A stretch of DNA of 64,000 bases, taken from contig OX235272.1 in assembly GCA_944472155.2 (NCBI GenBank), positions 106,522,020 to 106,586,019 of the forward strand. The letters run 5' to 3'. The notes beneath the pieces are model-generated. The model did not search any database and was not told the DNA's origin. It saw only the letters and a list, made by a program, of their open reading frames with translations. The stretch's first letter is position 1; each line of letters opens with the position of its first letter. Source of the DNA: Trichobilharzia szidati. Lineage: Eukaryota; Platyhelminthes; Trematoda; Strigeidida; Schistosomatidae. This document shows positions 55,220-64,000 of the stretch, piece after piece. A program made the translations under genes and the position numbers.

Positions 55220-55689
55220 TCTGAACATCCTCTTTATTTGAGCAGCTTTCTCCTTGTTTGTCCTTCGGGAGTGAATTACGCGTTTTACAGCTATGAAGAA
55301 TAAAAATTCTACCATACCACCATAGTTATCACAGGTTTTGTGTGAAGAGAGAGTGAAATTAGATGTCGGAAAGAAACTTATAAACTTTTTACAGTCAATA
55401 ACCTGAACTGTATAGTATATGCGAAGACTGTTTTTTTTTGATTACATCTATTATCTATGATACTATCTATTTATACTTCAACATGTTTTCCACCAACATT
55501 CTGCTTGTAGTGGTGGTCTCATTGTTAACATTTTTTATTCCTATTAATATTTTCAATTTCATGTATGTACATATTTATAAAAGCAGCTAAATTGTTGCAG
55601 TATGTATAAAAATCGCTGAACATGCTGTATAATCATTATTATTGTTCGGAATAAAGTGATTATTATTGTCAGGCTGAAGAACGATAATT
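55220..55689. other. Sequence right of gap, not recognised
   Basis: May hold the 3' end of the CR1-like element started at 54480, but I could not confirm any RT motif. No match to the left flank of copy A. Confidence 0.3.
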
Positions 55690-56640
55690 AATTTGTTATA
55701 TTTATGCTGACATTTTGTAAATTCCTCTGGTTTAATATTACTACTACGTTGATAAAGCTATTAGCTGCAGCAGGATTAAATAGCGAAATGTCAGTAAAAA
55801 CAACAAAATCATATATGTCCGAACCAAGTTCACTTATAACAGTTTGAAAAAATCTGGACAATGGATATCTGATATTCACTATAATAAAGGTCCTATTTTT
55901 GTTTCCCAATGAATGAATGAAAAGCAAAACGATATTGTTGTGTTTACTGACGTTTCGATATTTAATGTTCCTGCTAATAGCTATATCCATGCAGTAATAT
56001 TAAACCAGTATTTACAAAATCCACTCAGTTTATATTTAACAAACTTAATCATCGTTCCTCAGCATGGGGTCAGCATGGCGTTGTCAAATTAACCAATTGG
56101 TAAAGATGACAAAACCACGTGTAGATTGTTGCATTCGATAAGTGTATGAGATTATAAAAGCAGCGTGTGTTAACATAGTGAACGTGCATATCACATTCGT
56201 GTTGATCCAGAAAAATTTCAGAAATCACAAAGAACGTCTAATATCATCAGAAGCACTTCATATCAAGTGGAATCCAAATTGCCTGAATAGGAATGATGGA
56301 CTAAAACAGAATCTGACCTGGTTACAACACCTCCCTCCCCCATGAAGTGAAAAAATCAACACGAATATGATAAGCAACTTCATTATGTAAACACAGGCTG
56401 CTTTTATAATTCTACACACTTATGAAATCCAACAATCTACACCTGGTTTTGTTATCTTTACCAATTGGCCAACTTGACAGCGCAAAAATGCCCCCATACT
56501 GAGGAAGGGTGATTGAGTTGTTATATAATGTGAGCTGAGAATTTGTAAATTCTGGTTTAATAATACTACTTTGATAAAGCTAGTAGCATTAAATAGCGAA
56601 ACGTCTGTAAAAACAACAATATCGTTTTGTTTTTCACTGA
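55690..56640. mobile_element. PLE palindrome, rearranged (copy B side)
   Basis: Carries the same arm motifs as 46440-47535 (GCTATTAGC...GAAA-type motif near 55755, 55950 and 56575). The centre, at 56142-56345 on the plus strand, encodes HKERLISSEALHIKWNPNCL. The centre is inverted relative to copy A, where the same ORF lies on the minus strand. Confidence 0.65.
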
Positions 56641-56842
56641 TTGAAAAATACAGCAAACCTTTATTATAATGAGTATCATATACCCAATGCCCAAATTTGT
56701 TCAAACTGTTAAAAGTGATGAACTTGGTTTGGACATATATAACAATCCTACAAATCAATATTACCACACAGTTTTGTATTGTTCAAAAAGAATGAAGCAA
56801 AAAATAAATAAATAAATAATAGGTAAGATATAATCAACAAAC

Positions 56843-57165
56843 CAGAGAAGAAGAATTGTCCTTAGTATTCACTGTCGTCATCGTCTCATGGTTGTCTGAA
56901 CCCCCACCATCACCACCACTACCACTGCCATCATTATCATTGTTACTATTTTGATTTTCATTATAAGAATCGACAACAGCTCGAATAATTACATCGCGTC
57001 CTTCAGCAGTTTCAGTATCCTTTAACCATCTTAGCAGTACTGGATAAACTTTCAAGTAATTGCTTAAACTTAAATCCATTCTCTCAAATCTTGAAACTAA
57101 AGATACACTACGATGTACTCCGTAAAGTTTTGCAAGTGATTGTGCTACATCAGTTTGAGAAAGAT
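56843..57165 (-). CDS. POU exon: POU-specific domain and linker (copy B)
   Basis: Duplicate of 47690-48012 with the same splice sites and open frame; one linker change is visible (Thr to Met in the HETTTT run). POU residues are identical. Either an alternative haplotype of the same exon or part of a second gene. Confidence 0.75.
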
Positions 57166-57214
57166 CTAAAAGAAAACAGAAATAGTATGCTAAGAGTATA
57201 AAAATAGCATAGCG

Positions 57215-57815
57215 CCTAATTTTTATTTTGAAAAAAAAGAAAGTTGAAACTTGTCTCTGTGCATTTATAAAAGAAAATTGGTTTGTTAATTAGTGTATTA
57301 ATCCCACACAACATTTTATTGATTGTGTGAGGGCTGAGATACTGTTCGGGTGCCCAGATCGAAGCGGGTGGTTGTCTTAAGGGACCACCCCACGAGCCTT
57401 TGACTTGGACTCCAATCAACAAGGCAGAGGAGCAGCATTAGGACATGCGTTCCCATGGTTGCCGGTGACTAATACAGGTCCATATGCCATTTGATCCGAT
57501 TGGATTCTGGAGCCCATGTTACCCTCATGGTAACTGCTTTCAGTCTAACCGCTATCCAAACAACCTTCCTGACATGGTAGGATCTGCAGGAACATGAGCC
57601 CAAGCCAGTTTAGCTTGTTGGGTCACTGCAGCATTCAAGCCCAACTACCACGACAAGGTAGCAGTTGTCGATAGGGATGTAGTTCAGAGACTTGACGCAA
57701 GGCACCACACACTTGATATATTCTGAGTTTACCAGCGGTGAGTGGTATCACATATACGAAACCCTCAAATCTATTCTGGATTGGAAGCGATGAATTGCGT
57801 GTCCGACGATGACAT
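57215..57815. repeat. Unclassified repeat, copy B
   Basis: Twin of 48060-48650 with scattered substitutions. Confidence 0.4.
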
Positions 57816-58220
57816 ACAGAGGATCATGTGAAGAGGGAATGAATGTTTGTAGGCAGTCATGAAGCCAGGTGAATGTGATTAAGAGGAGACTTGGAGTTCA
57901 GGTGGAGATTTATGATGTAGTTGTGTGTTTTTTCCCAACTGGACGGTTTAACTGGGAAGCTTTCATTTCCCTTCTAGGCAAAATCTTCAGTGTGTGTGTG
58001 TGTGTGGTGAGTATTTGGATTTATCAGTGAATGATATAAATGTCTCTCCGGATCACCTTCACTGTGATTGGTTGTCATCTTTGGGGGGGGGGGTTCGTTA
58101 TCGTCGTTTTAGACTGTATTGGTATGCATTGTTTCATTAACCTCATGTATATTTACCATTTCTGAAATGAAACTTGTTCTTTATCGATTGGTAAATTTGA
58201 CCGATGTCAATATGTCTTTT

Positions 58221-58433
58221 TTTCCTTCACGTTCCCCAGTGGAATATAGGGCTTTACGCTAGTGGCTGTAACAGTGCTTATTTTACAGGATGGGGTTGCT
58301 AGCCTCATGCCCAACCTTTCCTCTTCACCAGCATTACTTCTGGCTTAGCGAGGTAAAGGATTGCGTCGGCCGGGGATCGAACCCCGAACCATGTACATGG
58401 TCGGCAAGCGTCCTAACCGCTATGCCACCGACG
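58221..58433 (-). repeat. tRNA-headed SINE family C, complete insertion
   Basis: A 213-nt element between 13-bp target duplications CAATATGTCTTTT (58208-58220, 58434-58446). Copy A has the empty site near 49050. Own direction: CGTCGGTGGCATAGCGGTTA (A box), GGTTCGATCCC (B box), body CCTCGCTAAGCCAGAAGTAA, tail AAAGCCCTATATTCCACTGG...GAAGGAAA. The tail resembles the 3' end of LINE family B. Confidence 0.88.
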
Positions 58434-58879
58434 CAATATGTCTTTTGAATGAGGATTAATCTGAGTATTTGGTGTCTAAGAATCCTCTGGAACTTTTAGT
58501 ATCTCAGGTGTTTAAAATTCTCACTTTTTTCTAGACAAATTGGTGTCCACAGTTATCTACATGTGTTGATACGCCGAGATACATGTTGTATCTTTTGATG
58601 CCTAGTTGATGTTCTTGGATTCGAAGTCTAAGGCGGTGTCTACTTTAACCAAACAGAGTGCTTTTCCCAATCGATTGAATTCACTTTGAGCACATGGTGT
58701 TGATCTTGTCTTCTTTCATTGTTGCGCCAACTTGATCTGCATTTTATTGAATGAAGTATTGAAGTGACTGTATTAGTTTGCATGGGATATTTAATCCAAA
58801 TGGTTTTAGTACATGTGTACATGTGTAAAACTTGGGCTCTATGGTAGTAAGTAATTCCATATTAGTTTGTTTATTAGAT

Positions 58880-59620
58880 GTATCACACAGTGATGAAACA
58901 GTATTATTATTTACTGGGTGACGTTTCGAACAAAATTTATTTATTGTTCATAATCATTTCATTATCAATTATAATCAAACAACTTCGAAACTTGAGTTTT
59001 ATAGTTTTTTTTTGTTCTCTCCTATTTTTCGTCGTTGGGGTAGCAGAATTTTGCAGATTTCTGGATGTACAGGTGTTGAATCTCTCCTATTACACGTACT
59101 CTCTTCAGTTGACTCAGTAAACAAAGCTTCCGTTGTTATCAATCTCTCCCTCCACCCTGTTACATTAGATTTTAAAACTGTCATCTTATCCCATCCTATT
59201 GTATGGTTGTGTGTAACAGCATGTGGTGTAATGCTATGGCTGAACTATTCTCTAGATTTCTTATCTTATTCGCGTCAACTAATCTAGATTTTGCTAGGTT
59301 TTTATGCTCGGCCCGAATAAGATAAGAAATCCGGAGAATAGTTCAGCTATAGCACTACATGCAATTACACACAAACATACTATAGGATGGGATAAGATGA
59401 CAGTTCTAAAATCTAATGTCAGAGGGTGGAGGGAGAGATCAATAACAGAAGCTTTGTCTATCGAATCAACTGCAAACATGTTCAATAGGAATGATTCAAC
59501 ATCTGTTACAGACATCTGGAAAATTCTACTACCCCAATGACGACAAATAGGAGAGAACAAAGAAAACTATAAAACTCAAGTTTCGAAGTCGTGTGATTAC
59601 ATGGTTTACGAGGATAACTT
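58880..59620. mobile_element. Head-to-head pair of PLE GIY-YIG ends, copy B
   Basis: Counterpart of 49500-50230, same junction near 59300; minus half 58999-59184, plus half 59304-59540. Therefore the pair formed before the two copies diverged. Confidence 0.8.
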
Positions 59621-60040
59621 TTCGCCGGTAATTTGCTTTGCGTGTAAACATCTTTTAATGAAGTTATGAAGTTCTTTCATCTTGATGGATGAGTGTAAAA
59701 TAAGAGGCATAACCTTTAAATTTAAGCTGTGTTACCATTGTTACACAGATCCAGTTGGAAAGCGAATACCTCTGCTGTATAGCTACATAAACTAACTGTA
59801 GCAAACAAATGTCCAGTGGAAAATATATACATGTATATCAAATACACCGTGAAGAAGAGTAATGAAAATCGCATAATCTACGTGTACAGTCTACTGAGTA
59901 TCATTATCTGTAAGTGTAGAGTAACAAAGATTACCGGATAACGACAAATTACAAACAAGACATGATTAATGTTTCGTTTAAAAGGTCAGTTACAAAATAA
60001 TCAAATAGGGGAGCAGTATATATATTTATATACTGACTTG

Positions 60041-61480
60041 ATATAAGAATAAAACTTGGGCACTATGGTAGAGTGTAATTCCATTATGGGTAAATTTTAT
60101 TTTGATAGAGTCACAGTGTTATACAGTAATATTTACTGATGACGTTTCGAGCACAATTTATTGCTCATAATCATATCAAGTTAATCACACGACTTCCTAA
60201 ATTCATTTATATAGTTCCATTGTTTTGCACTTGATTTTCACTTGATTTGATTGGTAGTATTATTTTCCATATTTCAGGTATGAGTGATGATTCATTCCTA
60301 TTGCATGTGTTGGGTGTAGATTCGATGAACAAAGATTCAGTAATCAACCTCTCTCTCCACCTACCTAGATTACTTTTTAGAATTTTAACCCTCTCCCACC
60401 CTATTGTGTGGTTGTGTGTTAATGCATGCATTGCAATTGCCGAGCTTTTTTCTAAATTACTTATCTTCTCTGGGTCAACCATTCTTACCTTAGCTAAATT
60501 CTCATGTTCTGACAATCTGACTACCCCTGACCTACTAGTTTGACCTATGTAGTTGACCTCACAGTCATTGCAGGGTATTTGGTAAATTATATTATTTTGT
60601 CTAATTGGGTCCACTGGGTCCTTTAACCTACAGAGCTTGTCCCTGAGTGAGTTTGTAGGTTTTAATGCCACCCTAATTCCTGCTTTATTTAGAATCCTAC
60701 GTAGGGTCTCAGATGTCCCCTCTTTATATGGTATAACTGTAGATTGAAAAATGCCAAAAGAAAAATAAAAAGAACTGTGAAACTAGTAATAATAACATAA
60801 ATAAGAGAGAATATAAGTCATCTACAGTTATACCATATAAAGAGGGGACATCTGAGACCCTACGTAGGATTCTAAATAAAGCAGGAATTAGGGTGGCATT
60901 AAAACCTACAAACTCACTCAGGGACAAGCTCTGTAGGTTAAAGGACCCAGTGGACCCAATTAGACAAAATAATATAATTTACCAAATACCCTGCAATGAC
61001 TGTGAGGTCAACTACATAGGTCAAACTAGTAGGTCAGGGGTAGTCAGATTGTCAGAACATGAGAATTTAGCTAAGGTAAGTATGGTTGACCCAGAGAAGA
61101 TAAGTAATTTAGAAAAAGCTCGGCAATCGCAATGCATGCATTAACACACAACCACACAATAGGGTGGGAGAGGGTTAAAATTCTAAAAAGTAATCTAGGT
61201 AGGTGGAGAGAGAGGTTGATTACTGAATCTTTGTTCATCGAATCTACACCCAACACATGCAATAGGAATGAATCATCACTCATACCTGAAATATGGAAAA
61301 TAATACTACCAATCAAATCAAGTGAAAATCAAGTGAAAAACAATGGAACTATATAAATGAATTTAGGAAGTCGTGTGATTAACTTGATATGATTATGAGC
61401 AATAAATTTTGCTCGAAACGTCATCAGTAAATATTACTGTATAACACTGTGAGACTCTATCAAAATAAAATTTACCCATA
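60041..61480. mobile_element. PLE palindrome, complete insertion
   Basis: 1440 nt between 13-bp duplications ATATACTGACTTG (60028-60040, 61481-61493); the empty site is at 50643-50655 in copy A. The left half (minus, 60207-60671) and right half (plus, 60893-61356) encode the same GIY-YIG end: [51 protein letters not shown] and [17 protein letters not shown]. They are joined at 5'-truncated ends near 60760. Both outer ends carry the terminal motif with CGAAACGTCATCAGTAAATA. Confidence 0.9.
61385..61422 (+). ncRNA. Hammerhead-like motif in PLE terminal repeat
   Basis: GATTAT, GAGCA-(loop)-TGCTC as stem II (61397-61401 with 61410-61414), then GAAAC-GTC (61415-61422). Stem II and the GAAAC-GUC part fit a minimal PLE hammerhead; the CUGAUGA box (TGATTAT) is poor. 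The mirror copy lies near 60150-60175 on the minus strand. Confidence 0.35.
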
Positions 61481-61493
61481 ATATACTGACTTG

Positions 61494-62332
61494 TTCTAGC
61501 GTAGAACTTCCCACAGATGTACAGCAATTCAAGTTGCCCCACTTCCTCAATATAGCACACAAAGCAAGAGAAGAGAGTAAAGAAAGACTTAAAAGAGAGA
61601 TGATAAACAGAAATATGAGGCAAAAGAATAGTAATATGGAAGAACAGTATCATTTTATTGGATATGATAAATCACAAAGAGTGAATGCATCTGCGCATCA
61701 CTGAGAACGATTTTGAGCCATGTCACCAATTGTTTCCAACCATTGGTTTTTACCGTCCCGAGGACCCCAACCAAGAAGTCTACACCTTCCTACGTGGCTT
61801 AGACTAACTGTTGTAGATTTCAGTCAGTTTCAGTTTCATTGGCTTAAACTCACAGTTATGCATTTCGTCGATTGATGCCATGTTTTCGTTTGACCACCAC
61901 TAACTATTTTCCAACATACTCCTATGTCAGTTAACAACGCACCTCGAGGAAGGCAATCGATGGCTAGACATGAGTAACACATCTCCTAGCTATGTCAATC
62001 GATGTAAATTCACAACCACTTCGTCGATTGATTTCCCCTCCTTAACTAGCACTCAACCGATGCCTCACCTCAATATTGCCCACCCTGGTATACAACTTAA
62101 CACGGGAGATAGAACGCAGGCACCTAAGATCAAAGAAAGCTAGCCAGGCTTTTCATGTCTTCCACTTTCAATAGCCATGTCTCAGTCATAGCTATAAAGG
62201 ATGACAGAGCAAACTGCCGAGCAGTACACACGTCATTTAGTCAGCAGTCGGATATCGCGTCTACTAAGCCAGATATCGCGTAAGTTAGCAAATGTTAAAC
62301 GAGTCTTTTGCCTCCATGCTGAGATTTCGTCA

Positions 62333-62340
<8 letters not shown>
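61494..62340 (-). repeat. LINE family A tail, copy B
   Basis: Counterpart of 50656-51500 with few changes. Confidence 0.65.

Positions 62341-62367
<27 letters not shown>
62336..62367. repeat. (TA)n microsatellite
   Basis: Longer than its counterpart at 51499-51518, a typical allelic length difference. Confidence 0.9.
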
Positions 62368-62368
<1 letters not shown>

Positions 62369-62380
62369 AGGAAGACTTAC

Positions 62381-62564
62381 TCATTTCAACGCGTCTGTTA
62401 AAAAACATACTGGATAGTTTTTCTAGTTCAATTAAGTCAACAAATTCACCGCTTGATTGTGTTGTTAAATCTACTGTATTCTCTTCATTTTCTGGAGATT
62501 TCTCTTTTTCAAATGAAACCATATCACTAATTAATTGACTTTGCATATTGACTTTTCTACGAGG
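62381..62564 (-). CDS. POU exon: start of POU-specific domain (copy B)
   Basis: Duplicate of 51531-51714 with open frame and both splice sites (acceptor ttgtag, donor gtaagt). Four amino-acid changes relative to copy A: Gly to Val, Glu to Lys, Gly to Glu, and Asn to Ser in LEKLSSMFF. The POU helix pattern is retained. Confidence 0.75.
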
Positions 62565-64000
62565 CTACAATTAAGATAGAGCAATTACTGATACAGATAG
62601 ATAAATACAAAAATGAGTAAATTTTTACTAAATAGTATTATGAACAATAATATCATAGAAAAGAGACACTATTGTATGCAAAGGAGTTATTCAAAGAATA
62701 GCTATGCAGTGATTACCACTTATCATGTTGTGTTACTTCAGACATGATAGTGACTATTTTTATGAGTACAGGTCATCATGTATTTAATACAAATTAGCAC
62801 GAGACTACTACTGGTATAAACAAACATATTTGATGATTTCACGTTAAAAAAAAATCAATTGACATCAGTTGGAGAACCAACCACTGGAGACTAGGGAACA
62901 GTTGCTTCGTAAGTTTGGGACTTGTTTCAGCGGTACATGCATCCTTTACCACCCCACAGGGGATCAAACCCAAGATCTCTAAATGATGAGGCTAGTTTGT
63001 TGGACCACTCAGCAAATAAGATGACATCCAGTGGCCCATGAATTCTAACTTTCACCAAGCACGAATTTCTCGTTCAAGTCGTAGTATTCATTTTCTTTCT
63101 ATACTTGTGATGTGGAATTTAAAACAATCCCCAATTTACCTAAGAAACATCTGACTATGAAAGCATTTAGAAACCTAATTATCCCAGAATACAAATGAAG
63201 TGGTAGAGAATTTTACATTCATCTAAACAACATATAGAAAGAGGAGCAGTGAAAGACAATCCAAATATGCGAGAATTTTAGGTAAATTATTATATTAATA
63301 CGTTAAAGACTGAAAACCAATTGTCGTTCACCACAATGTGCATTTACCAGTCCACTTCTTTCTATACAGTAAAGTACATCAACCATACACGGCACCAAAT
63401 CCCCTAGCGTATTTCGCAACGATGTTGTTGTTTGGATGATTGGGTGATAGAAGAAGAATATCAGTAGCACTGTCCATCAGCATTTTGCCAATTCTACGCT
63501 TCGTACTGACCTTCAAAATCTCACACTATCTTAATAAGAGGGACTGCAAACGCATCACTCATACACATCGGAATCACTGGCAATCTAAGACTTTAAACTT
63601 AGTTGTTGTCTCCAAAAGTAAAAAGTACACTTATTTCCCTTGCTTGACAAGAATTATGTTCCTATCATAATTTTGTTTACATTTTGATGTTTTTTTATTT
63701 CTTCCTTTTTATCAATAACTTTTCATTATTTGCAAAGATTCCGTTAGCCATCAGCAATCAATGACATACACCAGCCATCCACAGTTCTCCTGTCTGCTGA
63801 CCATAAGAGGTGATACGGCACCCGTCTATAGTAATACTGTTTATTCACAAACAGTAATTACATGTCATTTGTAAAACAGCCTAATTTTATTCCAAAGTAA
63901 GAGGTATTAATTCCGTTTGAAATAATTTGAAGTCATTTTGTCTAAATATAAGAAATACTCCGTGTTTTAAACAATAAATATTACATACACACACAAGAAA
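62565..64000. other. POU intron, copy B, mostly unique
   Basis: Counterpart of 51715-53160, with a family 1 unit in minus orientation at about 62860-63065. Nothing else recognised up to the window end. Confidence 0.45.

Larger units (their letters stand above)
56520..64000. repeat. Second large duplicated block, copy B
   Basis: Collinear with 47355 to about 53160. The window ends inside it, so whether exons matching 53178-53561 are also duplicated cannot be seen. It has two extra insertions, at 58221 and 60041. Confidence 0.9.

Noticed and set aside
60150..60180. CTGATGACGTTTCGAG read as a hammerhead on the plus strand
   Set aside because: CTGATGA is there but is followed by TTTCG, the complement of CGAAA; the hammerhead-like order fits only the opposite strand, where the CUGAUGA box is poor.

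Overview
The window is nuclear DNA of a parasitic flatworm, most probably a Schistosoma species. Host genes are broken into short exons by AT-rich introns full of flatworm retroelements: RTE-like LINEs, Penelope-like elements (PLEs) with GIY-YIG endonuclease ends, Merlin DNA transposons, and tRNA-headed SINE/satellite units carrying hammerhead-ribozyme-like cores of the Sm-alpha kind. I cannot name the species. There is no bacterial, viral or CRISPR content.

Two host genes are supported. On the plus strand, 11 exons between 284 and 27874 encode the C-terminal part of mTOR: the kinase catalytic domain, a long Gly/Ala-, Asn- and Gln-rich insert, and the FATC tail ending in Trp just before the stop. 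A poly(A) signal follows at 28051. The 5' part of the gene lies left of the window.

On the minus strand, exons between 53561 and 34445 encode the C-terminal part of a divergent POU-homeobox transcription factor. The POU-specific domain is split over two exons (51531-51714, 47690-48012), and the homeodomain over two more (44043-44138, then 40618-40767 or its twin 34445-34594). More 5' exons probably lie outside the window or beyond the gap at 54720.

Two large repeated blocks flank the two N gaps. Segment 31413-37084 recurs at 37583-43125, with the gap exactly between the copies, and duplicates the last homeodomain exon. Segment 47355-54719 recurs from 56520 to the window end and duplicates both POU-specific exons. 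This is more like unmerged haplotypes or a scaffolding artefact than a real exon duplication, although recent segmental duplication is possible.

Comparing the two right-hand blocks gives natural empty and filled sites for two insertions. One is a 1.44-kb head-to-head PLE palindrome (60041-61480) and the other a 213-bp tRNA-headed SINE (58221-58433), each with a 13-bp target duplication. Palindromic PLE fragments recur in at least four other places. The intron space otherwise holds 5'-truncated LINEs, a 937-bp Merlin element with 46-bp perfect terminal inverted repeats, a Merlin-like MITE, and several degenerate hammerhead motifs.
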